From assembly GCA_947069175.1 (NCBI GenBank), contig CAMTDV010000013.1:13187501-13251500 (forward strand): DNA of 64,000 bases, written 5' to 3'. Of the stretch, positions 1-11,033 are shown piece by piece. Both the position numbers and the translations under genes were made by a program. A model generated the notes under the pieces. That model was given only the letters and a program-made list of their open reading frames with translations, made no database searches and was not told the origin of the DNA. The stretch comes from Scalesia atractyloides. Its lineage: Eukaryota; Streptophyta; Magnoliopsida; Asterales; Asteraceae. How positions within the stretch are numbered: position 1 is the first letter of the stretch; every line of letters begins with the position of its first letter.

Positions 1-875
1 GGAAAATGGTTTCTTTTCTAATTTTTCTAAATTTAGAAAAAGGATTAAAAACAGGATGCAAGTACAATAAACTAAAATTTAGTAATACAACCCAAAAAGG
101 GAAATTTTGATCCTATTGTGTTTGGAGATATCCCGTAATGTCCTTTTTGTACCTAGATAAGGACGACCTCGAGAGAGCAGACGACCAGTAGAGTAGGTGC
201 TCCATCTCGTTCCTGCTGCGTAGGTCTAAGGTAATTCACAGTGCTAGCAGATCAGAAGTACGGCAAAAATAGAAAGATTTGAGTTGTTTAGTCCAACCAA
301 TTGGGAGAGAATCAATAGATTCCTTTTCGGGAGCGATTCATCCTTCCCGAACGCAGCATACAACTCTCCGTTGTACTGTGCTCTCCAAGTGTGCATGTTC
401 CCCCCTTCTTCCTTACCATGGCAAGTCTTTGTGCAGCTGAGGCAGCCTAACAGACCGGTAGACTTGAACCTTGTTCCTACATGACCCGATCAATTCGATC
501 GGGCACTCGCCATCTCAAATAACTGTTAAATATTATAGAACATAACGATTAATCTAGCAATATAGACTTTTCATTTCCATTTTTTCCAAAAAGGGGGGAA
601 TGGGGATTTCCTTGAGACGGTCCCCAAATAACCATTTTACGCCTTTGAACACGCATAGAGTCTTTGATTACGGCTCGACGAAAATCCGGTTCTTCCAAAT
701 AACTTATAAAACCCGAATCTCTACTAAATTTTCTATAAAGATTATAATTCTTGAAATGAGACTTCTTAAAACTTCGTTCCCACATTCTTTATCGTTATTA
801 TAGAATTAGCACCACAAATGCCTGTATTTTTAGTTACATCCAGATCAGTAGAACTTTCTCGTATAATGTACTATC

Positions 876-1012
876 ATGAAGGGATTAAAACCTCGAGCTC
901 GAGGGCGTAGTTTTGCGATACAAAAACCTACCTGCCATATAACTATTGTAATGAAAGATATATCCTTAGATGAATATATAGATACCGACTCTATTACATG
1001 GTCACAAAAGAA
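876..1012 (+). pseudogene. rpl22: rpl22 3' fragment (plastid ribosomal protein L22)
   Basis: The translation carries the L22 C-terminal signature KPRARGR followed by PTCHITIVMKDIS and an acidic tail (DEYIDTDS). Only the last third of the protein is present. It joins directly onto an antisense rpoB piece near 1013. Family assignment is from memory of plastid L22; the fragment cannot make a working ribosomal protein. Confidence 0.8.
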
Positions 1013-1224
1013 GACCCCCAACGGCCAATCCTCGCATGAATTGCTAAGGATCCAATAAGTCCAACGTTTATTCCTTCAGATGTGTCAATTGGGCAAATAC
1101 GCCGATAGTGACTAGGATGAATATCTCGTATTGGAAAAGTAGCAGTTCGCGCAGTCAATCCCCCCGGGCCCAAATAACTCAACTTTCTCCCATGAACTAT
1201 TTGTGTCAATGGATTAGTTCGAGA
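1013..1224 (-). pseudogene. rpoB: rpoB internal fragment (plastid RNA polymerase beta subunit)
   Basis: On the minus strand the frame reads through the highly conserved beta-subunit stretch containing TQIVHGRKLSYLGPGGLT, then IRDIHPSHY and CPIDTSEGINVGLIGSLA. This is the rifampicin-region core of bacterial-type RNA polymerase. A few substitutions (for example G to A after GGLT, and YRRICP) differ from the usual plastid sequence, as expected for an unconstrained copy. It stops abruptly after IGRWGS, where it abuts rpl22 sequence. Confidence 0.88.
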
Positions 1225-1357
1225 AATTCACGGGTCTCGTCCGAGTAGACCAAAAAAAGGAGCCTTCACCGGTGCCCAACGGACGGAAGCTTTTTAGTCA
1301 GCTAAGCTTTCATTTTAACTTCGTTGATTTCGGACAGGAAAAGAGGAAATGAAAGCC

Positions 1358-1657
1358 ATACCTTTAATAGCGGGTTGGTTACACCTACAACCGAAATGGA
1401 AACCGAGCGTTTCGTGGTTCAAAAATGCAGAATCTCGTCTCAATCATCATTTATCAGGACTCTTTGGCGTAAGTTCCTTGGCTTGGACAGGGCATTTAGT
1501 CCATGTCGCTATTCCTGCATCCAGATGGGAGTCCGTTCGATGGAATAATTTCTTAGATGTATTACCACATCCCCAAGGGTTAGGCCCACTTTTTACAGGT
1601 CAGTGGAATCTTTATGCTCAAAATCCCGATTCAAGTAGTCATTTATTTGGTACCTCA
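1358..1657 (+). pseudogene. psaB: psaB internal fragment (photosystem I P700 apoprotein A2)
   Basis: The frame holds about 100 residues of PsaB, including LIAGWLHLQPKWKPSVSWF, NAESRLNHHLSGLFGVSSL and FLDVLPHPQGLGPLFTGQ. This is an internal transmembrane segment, roughly residues 165-265 of the 734-residue protein by memory. Substitutions such as SRWESVRW in place of the usual SRGEYVRW and a stop right after LFGTS show it is a dead copy. Confidence 0.9.
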
Positions 1658-1751
1658 TAGAAAGAAATTCTTTTGCAAGGAGAACAAGATAAAAAACTGG
1701 AGTCAATTTTTGGATGAAAGTGAAAATTTTGACAGAAAAAAAATGAATTAA

Positions 1752-1862
1752 TTGATCTAGTCGCCACCACAGCCACAAAGGGCTACCTAAATTGATTCGT
1801 TTTTGCCGATAAGCTCCAATTGCATCATAGGCATTACAAAAAAAGGGTTCTTTTCTCGGGGT
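1752..1862 (-). pseudogene. rpoC1: rpoC1 fragment (plastid RNA polymerase beta' subunit)
   Basis: Read on the minus strand, this short piece encodes the beta' motif AYDAIGAYRQKRINL followed by SPLWLWWRLDQ, close to plastid RpoC1. It is fused in the same orientation directly behind the rps4 fragment; the junction near 1860 lies at a short A/G-rich overlap. Too short to be functional. Confidence 0.8.
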
Positions 1863-2017
1863 TTGCAGCGATAACTTGGTATATCTACTATACGACCATT
1901 GACTAAAATATGTCTATGGTTAACTAATTGTCGAGCTCCCGGAATAGTCGGAGCCATACCCAACCGAAAAAGGATGTTATCCAGGCGCATTTCAAGTAAT
2001 TGTAGTAAAACCTGACC
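1863..2017 (-). pseudogene. rps4: rps4 internal fragment (plastid ribosomal protein S4)
   Basis: The minus-strand frame contains the S4 RNA-binding core: QVLLQLLEMRLDNILFRLG, MAPTIPGARQLVNHRHILV and NGRIVDIPSYRCKPR. The N-terminal part is missing and replaced by unassigned organelle-like sequence. The C-terminal part is replaced by rpoC1. Identity looks very high, so transfer is probably not ancient. Confidence 0.9.
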
Positions 2018-2330
2018 TGGGGGGAGATCCTCAATAGTGATGACTCTTTCACTCTTCCACGGACTGATACATGTACCGAATGCTCATACGGGAAGTTGAC
2101 TCCTGGGTCTGGAACCTAGGGGGTTGCTCCGAGAAATCCTTTCTTTCTCGTCCACTCAGGGGGTGCGGACACACCTGCGCGGATTACAGGTGACAGTTAC
2201 AAGAGTCAACTTGAAGAATTAGAACTTGACCTGATTTTAAATGCGGTCCTTTTTTTACGCCAAAAAAAAGATCAACATTACTGTAATTGTCATGACCACC
2301 CCAACTCTGAATGTTTTTATCTTCATCGTT

Positions 2331-4147
2331 TATGAAAATGAAGTTTTCTGAGGTTACAATAATGTGACATCAATGTGAAGTTCATATATACATTAAATAA
2401 ATTTCAACTTCACACTAAATCTATTTCCTTATATATCTATATATTAGTTTAGGGGATTTATTTGAGGAAATTAAATTGAGAAAGAAAAAAAAAATTAATG
2501 ATATAATTGTAAAATATTAAATATTTTTCTTTCATCTCATTAATTATCTTTGACTAATTAATTAGTCGTAAAAACTATTATCTTCCACAAAAAAATTTTG
2601 TTTACACGCATCAAAATTTATCCTACACGTTTTGAAATGTATCTTACACATAGTGAAATTTATCCTACACAGCTCGTAATTCATCCAACATATCTCGTAA
2701 TTTATCCTACACTTTAAATAAAAAATTTTCTTTGAAAAAATATATTTTTGAAAATAAGTTACATATTTAATGTAGTTAGCTATTAAAATAAAGACTATCA
2801 ATTAATAATTTATCTAAGTTTACCAATATACCCTTATACTAATATTAAATATAAAAACTAAATAAAGTAAAATGAAATGTTATTATTGATTGAATTTTTT
2901 TCTTTTATATTTTTAAAAAGATTATTCTCATTTAAACACTCCACTGATAATTTATAATTTAAGTATATTAATCTTATTTATTAAAACAATCCCATTAACA
3001 TTCTTGATGATACCACCGTCAGCCACCATGATCAGAAAGTACAAGTGAAACTCAGTCATTATGGGCACATGTATCTTTAAGTTACAAAAACTATATTAGT
3101 CGTCGTATCTTTAATTTTTTTTAGTTTTCGTATTAGTTAGTATGCTATAAATCCAAACAAGGATCAAAAATAAGTTTGATACAAAAAGTGGACGAAAAAT
3201 ATGATTTTTGTTGCGTATAAACCTAAAATTTTATTCAAAAACTTAATTAACCTAAAGCAAATTTAACTTCGATATTAGCAGAAACCGGACAGATTTCATA
3301 TCACGAAACAATCATACTTTTTTAGTTTGATTTAATTATATAAAAAAGCAGTTTAAATATACTTTGTTTATCCCTACCCAGATCTAATTTCTTATTAAAA
3401 GGATTTTGTATTTTAAAATCAAAAAAGAACTTATTGTATATTAGTAATGCGAATAACTTTGTCAATATTGATTATTTATATAATTGAAGTTAATAAAGTT
3501 TTATCAAAGCTATATATTTTTATAAAAGTTTATATACATTTAATAAAAAACATCCAACCTTTATTCGTTGGATTTTAAATATAGCTATTTATTGCAAAAA
3601 ATATTGTTCTTTTTTGGATGCCATTTGAATCACTGACGGAACCCTAGAGTATCATCGTGCAACTAGCGGAACCACTTAATCGTATCCATCTGCGTTAGGC
3701 AATAGTGCATATATACTATTTTAAGAGAAAACCCAATAAATCTGGGGAAAAATATTGTTTAGTACTGATACTAAAAAATTAAATATTATAATTATTATTT
3801 AAAATGAAACAAAAATCATGGCCAAGATGTTTTGAGCGGTACACTACTTGAGGTTTTGCCAAACACGTTAAGGTTGTCTAATTTGTCACCTCTATAATTT
3901 TGTTTGTAGTAAGACATAAAACATATGTAAAATTTTAAATATTTCTAGTTCTTGACGCAATACCTATCAATGTTAAAGAAGATAAAGTTGGAAATCCATC
4001 AATATACAAAACCACAACAAAATAAAAGACTAAACCAATTCAATTGTGACAGCTTTGGATTTATTTAAAAGAATCAAAAATTGACTATACTCCTTTGAAT
4101 TAAAAAGGAAATAAACACATTTAACAATCCCTAACAGTCACTTTAGC
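2331..4147. other. AT-rich intergenic spacer with a short tandem motif
   Basis: No gene is visible. Around 2606-2715 a roughly 30-bp motif built on ATCCTACAC and TTTCGTAATT-like words recurs four to five times with mismatches. The rest is AT-rich, with no long ORF of family character. The right end is the 3' flank of the transporter gene. Confidence 0.6.
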
Positions 4148-6766
4148 TTAAACAAGGGAGTCTTTGGTTGCTTTCTTCACTTCAAAATGATTTTCTTTAT
4201 CTTGATTTCCCAAAAGAGGGGTGTTACTATCCTTATCTTTAATCTGAAAAAGAAAAATTTAAAAAGATCGATCAACTAAATTAAAATTAAACAGGCTGTA
4301 GTTTAGGGTTTAGGATTTAAGGTTGTACCTGCAAACCCGGAGAGAGATCAATCAATTGTTTCTTTTTGATTTCATGGGTACAAAAGTAAGAATACAAGCC
4401 CATTCCAAGAATGGCAACAAGTATTCCAACGATGTTTCTCTCTGTGAAAGGGTCATGTAGCAAAGTATACCCAAAACCAAGAACAAGACATGTTTTTAGA
4501 TGTCCTAACACTTGATATGTAACTGGTGATGTCTTCCCAATCACCAAAAAAGTACTAAAGTTTACGGAAACCGCAATCAAACATGATAGTATTATGAATC
4601 CCTGCAACATATGTGTACAATTATAATCACATAATCTTATTATATGCATATGCATGTAGTTCAAAAACGATCCAGTTTAGAAATATTATCTCTATTTGGA
4701 TTTTTTGTGTAAGAACTGTAATTTTAATTTCTAATATTTTCAGTCTCCCAATTTAAATGTTTAAGTTCTGTCACTAGTTGGATAACGGATCAAAAAGAAG
4801 AAAAAAATTTAAAAATCATTATAAAAAGAGAAAAGTAATAGAGAAATACCAAAACAAGAGGCGAATATTTGAAAGCAAAAACATTTTGCTTAGTGAGATA
4901 TTGATCTACCAAAGGACCAGTGACGAACAGAATAGCTGCTTGAAATGGTGCTGATTGATACAACAGCTGAGTTGATGACACATTTAGCCTCTTCTGGATT
5001 GTGTTTGTCAGCTGAAATTTCAACATTTTGTTAAGAATAACTTAAGATTATTTCAAATTACTTCCCACTTAAAGTTCAAAAAAATAATAATAAGCAGTTA
5101 AAAGTGTGGGAGGCATACAATTTGACCAACACATGTGGTGGCAATAGCTAGAATGGAGAGAATTGTGCCAACAAAATTGAGCTGAAGATCTGTCACCGAC
5201 GCTATGCCAACTCCCAAAAGTAGGACGAAAAGCGATAACTTTATTTTCTGGCTGCAATTCGTCATGGACCAGAAACATTATTTAGAAATGAGCTTTAAAC
5301 CCTAAACCCTAAACTCTAATCCGAACATGTCTGTTTACCTGAACTGTTTTTTCAAGAAAAGTGTTTCTAAGAGGACTGTAAAAGGTATGATTGCAAGTTT
5401 GGTCATCTGTAAAAAATAAAGCCAAATTAATATACGGAGTTACAGTTATAGATTTAATATATCTCAAATGTAATATGTGCACAAACACTTGTTTAGGAAA
5501 GACAAACCTGATAAAAGCCAATGGAGTTAAAGCCGAGGCTCAAGTTAAGAAAACCAATTGAAACCCCGTTTAGGATACCGAACAGGATCACCGTCTTCAT
5601 GTCAATTCTCTTGTTCTCAAAGAAATTCAAACGATGCGCGACATGAAGTGTGCAATATGTTACCACCAGATGCCAACTTGTCAATGTTGTAGCTTCATAC
5701 AAAATTAAATTACCTTACATCAGTAAATATGGTTAAATTATGTGTTTTGTTGTTACATAGTTGATCCAAGAGTTAGCATACTCGTATTTGGACCTAGCTA
5801 GACAAAGAAACAACACAGAAAAGGCCCAAGCACAAAACTAGCATGACTTCGCTATGAGTAAATATTGGGGGGTGGGGGGGGGGGGGGGGGGTCCATAAGC
5901 AACAGACGTAAATGTGCAACCCGAACCCGACCAATATTATTATTGGTTTCAAGGATTTCAATCCTAATCTGCACACACATAGATTCGAGTCAAGCCGAAC
6001 GCGACCCATTTAACCTATTTTTTAAACAAGTCATACATGTTGACGAGTTATAAGCGGGTTGTTGGGTTGTAAGAGGGTTATAGATAACGTGTTTAATGGT
6101 TAGTATGAGTGTGACAGGTAAATAATATGGTGTGTCAAAGCTAACATTATTATGATTAACCATATAAAATGGAAAACGGTAAAACAAAAACAAAATTATA
6201 AAAGTTTTTTTCTAAATACGTAAACGGGTTAACGGTTTTTCCCGTTTTTTTATTCGGGTCAAGAATTGCCACCCCTACCAGACCATAGGTGGTTTGGCCC
6301 AGTTGCCGGGACTGATTTCCATCAATTAGGGGTCCCATAAAGAATTTTTCCCAATTTTCGTGATTTTCTATTCTTTCTTTTTTAGTGTAAATTGCGTAAA
6401 TCATCAATTGTCTTAATTTACGCATTTATTTATGATATTATTTTCAGTATACACATGACACATTATAATTGGCAATATCTACCAAATTTAGAATCCCCGT
6501 AAGGATCTCATGTAATGTTTCGATCACTCAATAATATATCATTTTCCTCGATAATTCTCTTTGTAATCTTTTGTGCTTCCGCTCTAAGTATTGTTACATG
6601 ACATGCAAGTAAAAGTAAAAATAGAAGGAGATATAAAAACTTTACCAAAAGGAAAGCCAAGATTACTCATCAAAGCTTTGTTGCATATAACAATAGACAC
6701 TGATGATGCCACTGATAGAAACAATGCACCAATAACACCCAACTGGAACCCTGTCAATTCCCCCAT
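4148..6766 (-). CDS. UXT: UDP-xylose transporter (UXT family, NST/TPT superfamily), 345 aa, 7 exons
   Basis: Probably moves UDP-xylose from the cytosol into the Golgi lumen in exchange for UMP, feeding xylan and xyloglucan synthesis. Exons in transcript order: 6766-6646, 5692-5508, 5406-5339, 5251-5119, 5011-4850, 4601-4329, 4243-4148. All introns are GT-AG and phases match, giving one open frame of 346 codons. The protein starts MGELTGFQLGVIGALFLSVA and carries NKALMSNLGFPF, LNLSLGFNSIGFYQMTKLA, NTIQKRLNVSSTQLLYQSAP and IGKTSPVTYQVLGHLKT, all near-invariant in this family. It is hydrophobic throughout, consistent with about ten membrane spans, and ends in a lysine-rich cytosolic tail (PLLGNQDKENH, then EVKKATK). 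The start is the first ATG after a 5'UTR intron acceptor at 6826-6827. Length matches the usual 345-357 residues. Assignment to UXT rather than a neighbouring subfamily is from memory. Confidence 0.92.
5867..5891 (+). repeat. Poly-G tract in UXT intron 1
   Basis: A run of G interrupted by one T at 5873, with 18 consecutive G at 5874-5891. It lies in the 953-bp first intron, so the pre-mRNA carries a C-run. The segment from here to about 6283 (ending near GCCACCCCTA) may be a degenerate insertion, but no target duplication was found. Confidence 0.9.
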
Positions 6767-6825
6767 CTTCTTTTCACAATTACCCGACAGTCGAAAATCG
6801 TCTGCGATCCAACAGCTAGTACCAC
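6767..6825 (-). other. 5'UTR portion of the UXT first coding exon
   Basis: A TTGCAG acceptor (AG at 6827-6826) precedes 59 bases of leader and then the start ATG. This implies an upstream non-coding exon, probably near 6900-7020, and a leader intron. The upstream exon and promoter could not be placed with certainty. Confidence 0.6.
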
Positions 6826-8255
6826 CTGCAACAATGGTAAAACAAAGCAAACTTTATAGCAGTTAAAACCAATACACAAATAATCATACAAACACACAAA
6901 TGATGATAAACAAGAAGCATTACTTATGTAACAAGTGGTTTAAGAAGCAGTTGATGAGTAGTTGAAATGAAGGAGAATGTGAGGTTGAAGGGATATGAAA
7001 TGAATGGGTATATAATTTGTGGTCTGCCATCTGCATCTGCGGTTGGTACCTAAAATTTCAAATGTTTGCTTGGATTTGACGGCAAAACAAACAATATGTG
7101 TTTTTATTTCAACTGTAGCCGTTATCAATGTTAAAAGTAAGTTGAAGCTTGTAACTTTACTTTTCAAATTTCACCACCAAACTTATTGTTTTTTTAAGTT
7201 CTTACACAGGTCGTGTTTGTGGGTTAACGATTCGAATCCAGCATAACTTGAACTTGAAATAGTGTGAGACATATGAAACTGAACACGACACATGTTTTAA
7301 CCTGTAAAGTAATTTTTATATTATTTTGTATATTAGTGCTCGAAAATTGTTAATTTACGAAAGAAACATACAAATAGGTAGAAATTAGTTACGTTTTAAC
7401 TATAAAAATTTATGTTTGTTTTATATTAAATTTGGATTTGGCATGAAAAATACCAATTTTAAGTTACTACATAAAAGACATTTCTAAATAAATTATAGAA
7501 TACACGGGTAAACCTACGAACCCATTAAGGTGACCTGTACCTATTTAAGAAAAATCAAAACCTATGAATTTCTTGTTATATTTGTGTCGTGTCAGAAAAT
7601 CCTACCCATATTATTATACCTCCATTGGATGATTTGTATACAAGAAAAGTTTAGTTGATATGATGGTAATTATGAAAAATAAACAAAAACAAGTGTTGTA
7701 TTAAAATAGTTACATTATTTGTTAGGTGGAACGAGTGCATCTTGAATGATACTCCAAACAGCTTGGGTCGGACTCGACAACCATAGCTTACCAATAATTC
7801 AAGTTAATTTTGGCTTTGATGTACCCCTCTTAACACACATTTTCCTTAAACAATATGAAGAAAAATAAGACCATACAATACATCAATCGGGTCAGGTCAA
7901 TCTATGCTTTGTTTACCGTTATTTTGATATCTCACATCTTATGTAGAAATGTAGAAAGATAACAATCAACAAGATCAAACTCTAATCATGTTATTTTCTT
8001 GTCCAACAAAAAGTGACTAAGATTATACAAACATCAAATAGAAAGGATAGGAACCACTCAGACTGCTGAATGGTATCATAACATAAACTATGCACAAAAG
8101 CTGACATATTCTCCCATCATATAGTGGGACTATATGCTACAGTACAAAGTATGGATCCCTATGGCCCAACCAACCAAACCACCTCAAGGGCTGAATCGGG
8201 CTAAAAACGGGTCAAGAAACAAACAAAACAATGTACATGACTTCCTGCGTCGGTC
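6826..8255. other. Intergenic spacer between UXT and the DUF707 gene
   Basis: Presumed UXT promoter and 5' leader at the left, and the 3' flank of the DUF707 gene at the right. No gene, RNA or clear repeat recognised. ORFs here are short and lack family features. Confidence 0.5.
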
Positions 8256-8585
8256 CTATCCCATCTGCTTAAAGTAAGCTTTATCGGCATTCGCAAGTCG
8301 ATCTTGGAACAATGCCCACTCGCTTTTGCATCTATCTCTTACCCCTTTCCATGGCGCTTCACCATTCTCAGGCTGACCCTGAATTTATAAATAACAATAA
8401 TAATAAATAATCATGTCAAAATATTTGTTCAGTATTTCGATCAAAACCGTCATGCACCTGGCTCCGAGAGAAGGGACGACTTGATGAATGATCCACTGTG
8501 AATCAACAACGCCGATTTTCTCGTGTGCAGGCTGTGAGAACATAGAGCCGATATTAGAATAACAAGAAGATACATGATAAGAAAA

Positions 8586-9019
8586 GAGTAAAATGCCATT
8601 TTTGTCCCTGAGGTTTGATTAGTTTGGCGAGTTTCATCCAAAGGTTTGTTTTTCCGCATCTGGATCTAAAAGGTTTGAAATCTAGTCATTTTCATCCGGC
8701 TCGTTAACTCCATCCATTTTTCTCCGCTAAGCCAGGGGGTATTTTCATCTTTTTTGTCAACTTAAAGGGCAATTCGGTCTTTTGAATACTTGTACATTAT
8801 GCTAAATGCTTGTACATATAGTAAAAAAAACTGAATTTCCCTTTAAGGTAACAAAAAAGACAGAAATACCCCTGACTTAACGGAGAAAAATGGACGGAGT
8901 TGATGAGCCGCATGAAAATGAAGAGCTCAAACCTTTTTGGATCCAGATGCGAAAAAACAAACCTTTGAACGGAAGTCGCAAAACTAGCCAAACCTCAGGA
9001 CGAAAATGGCATTTTACTC
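8586..9019. mobile_element. Mutator-type foldback MITE, 434 bp, in a DUF707 intron
   Basis: Two long inverted arms (about 8586-8780 and 8835-9019) begin and end with GAGTAAAATGCC and its complement. The element is flanked by a perfect 9-bp direct repeat ATAAGAAAA at 8577-8585 and 9020-9028. Nine-base duplications and long inverted ends are the mark of Mutator-like elements. It has no coding capacity. It lies inside the intron between exons 11 and 12 and does not touch the splice sites. Confidence 0.93.
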
Positions 9020-9374
9020 ATAAGAAAATAAAAATGAATGACTGACAGACCGACCTTAACGCATCTTCTAAGTGCAAAATCCAAACCCCATCCATGCACC
9101 AGATCATTCTGCAAAAGCATAATAAAGCCGATATAGGAATAACTGTGAATGGAAGGATTCCAGTGGTAAAATGTTTTGTGTACGTCTTATTTAACTATTA
9201 TCGTCTAGACACGTGAGATATATCTTTACCTGAACCATATGCCATACACACCGCCAAGCTGTCCGAGAGAATACTGGAGCCATAATCTCTACAAATCTGC
9301 ATAGAAGCAGTAAAATTACATAAATCTTAAATGGAAGGGTCGGGTGCCGACCACCCTTCTGATTAGTCAAAAAT

Positions 9375-9510
9375 CACCCCACTTTTCTATAGTGACAAAA
9401 TTCAACACTCAACTTTTCTATATTGACAGAATTCACTCCTAAAATTTCTAACTTGACAAAAATGACCCTCCAACTTTCTAACTTGACAAAAAAGGCCCCC
9501 ATACTTTTCA
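9375..9510. repeat. Short degenerate tandem repeat in a DUF707 intron
   Basis: Four imperfect copies of a roughly 33-bp unit containing the words TTTCTA, TTGACAAAA and CTCCAACTTT lie in the large intron between exons 9 and 10. Origin unknown; possibly part of a decayed transposon that includes the sequence up to 9640. Confidence 0.6.
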
Positions 9511-10159
9511 ACTTCTCCTTAACCCTCAAACTTTTGACATGTAACCCATCCTTTGTAAATGTCACTTTGACCCCCTCAAGTTTCTGAAGTTTCGAGCTTA
9601 CACTAAAATTAATTTCTGACATTTTTATTAACACAGAGAAGAGAGATACACACAGAGATAAGAGATACGGATGACACCATGTATTGATAGATCAATGTAA
9701 CTAGATTTGACGAGCCCCACTCAATTTTTAATTGTCTTTTTCTTATGATTATGACCCTTCTCCTATCCCCACTTGATTACTTTAGTCTTTTCCAATAAAC
9801 CCATCAATGTTTTGGTCTCAATTTAGGTGAATTTTCTCTTTGAACTAACAAATTTGACATCAAGGCTATTTAATATGATAGTCTTGTGTTCTTTTGTGTT
9901 AATTACTTGAGAAGATTAATATAAAATAGCTATTAGTTACATTATGGACGTGTCGGTATAAATTCGATTCGTCTACGCTTTAACATAGCTTTTGTTTGAA
10001 AACGAGTCAGGTACTCGGGTCAATTATAAAAATATATATATATATATGTACATTTTGACGTAAATTTTGTTTGGAAACAAATCGGGTCAAATGTAATAGG
10101 TTTTGATTCGACAGTATAAATTTGTGTTATGTTTTGACAAAAGTTAAGTTCGGAAACGC

Positions 10160-10189
10160 CGCCGCCGCAATGCGCGCCAGGTAAAAAAC
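10160..10189 (+). mobile_element. Candidate Helitron 3' end in a DUF707 intron
   Basis: A GC-rich hairpin-forming stretch (CCGCAATGCGCG) is followed about ten bases later by CTAG and a host T. This matches the 3' hallmark of Helitrons (hairpin, then CTRR, insertion at A|T). The sequence before it resembles that before the similar terminus at 44650. No 5' end was fixed. Confidence 0.5.
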
Positions 10190-10364
10190 TAGTTTAAAAT
10201 TAAACCAAAGTGTTATGCATTAGAACTGACAAATCATGCATTTAACTTCTAAAGATGCCAATCTTTGATTTGCATCTTTACACAAACATATAAACATGTG
10301 AATGTTCACATTATCCTAAAGCAACATTCAATAGTAAACATAAAAGGTATGTGTGTGTATACAG

Positions 10365-10386
10365 AGAGAGAGAGAGAGAGAGAGAT
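10365..10386. repeat. (GA)n microsatellite
   Basis: About eleven uninterrupted AG units immediately downstream (in gene direction) of DUF707 exon 9. It gives a polymorphic simple repeat next to a 5' splice site. Confidence 0.9.
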
Positions 10387-10965
10387 TACGCTGCACATGG
10401 GAGGCAAATAAGGATCACTGCACCATCCCGGTTTCTCTTCCGTATCCCTATAGACCAATAAAGACATATATCACTTAAGTATGGCCCACAACTAGAAGCT
10501 ATTTCAAGAAAGATTGTACATATATTATTAATATTAAGAGTCAACCTACTTGTGAACTTCCTTATCACCTCTCCTCTTTGTCATTTGCCATGTTAATCCG
10601 TTATTGGGTTCAAGACCAGGCTGAGAAATCTCCAAACCGTGTTTCTTAACCAACTGGATGTGCCTAGGATACAATGCATAAGCCATAGAATAGTAAATTT
10701 ACAATCTACGATCAAGAAATAACTAAGATTTCACGAGCAGAGAAGACGAAAATACTTGTCTGCGTTAAAGTGTTCAACACCAAGGTCTTCATCCCAAATG
10801 AAAATATAATCATATGCTGCTACAATATCCGGATGCAGAAACCTCTTTGCGTACCACCTGTTAAAAAGTTCGATACAATAAAACCAATGAGGGAGAACAA
10901 TGTGGCAAACATGTAAATAAAAGGTTTGCAATAACACAACTTTTAACATGTGCCGTTAATGCGGT

Positions 10966-11033
10966 AAAAAATGGGATATCGGTCAAGGACCAATATTTGT
11001 AAAAAATGGGATATCGCTCAAGGACCAATATTT
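10966..11033. repeat. Two-copy 33-bp tandem duplication
   Basis: A unit containing AAAAATGGGATATCG and CAAGGACCAATATTTG is repeated twice with few differences. The surrounding intron (to 11400) is rich in GATATCG-type words, probably from a decayed repeat. Confidence 0.65.

Larger units (their letters stand above)
1..2330. other. Organelle-derived DNA mosaic (nuclear plastid/mitochondrial insertion)
   Basis: This stretch contains at least five recognisable plastid gene pieces (rpl22, rpoB, psaB, rpoC1, rps4) packed into about 1.2 kb in an order and orientation no plastome has. Base composition is higher in GC than the AT-rich DNA that starts near 2330. The segments before 870 and after 2020 look organelle-like but I could not assign them; the part around 2030-2200 resembles the conserved end of a group II intron. 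The direct source could be plastid DNA or mitochondrial DNA that already carried plastid pieces. All fragments are partial, so none should be functional. Confidence 0.8.

Noticed and set aside
5295..5320. Telomere-like AAACCCTAAACCCTAAACTCTAA
   Set aside because: Only two to three units inside a UXT intron; too short to be an interstitial telomere.
5866..6290. Possible MITE in UXT intron 1 bounded by GGGGGTGG and GCCACCCCTA
   Set aside because: Ends are only weakly complementary and no target duplication matches, so boundaries cannot be supported.
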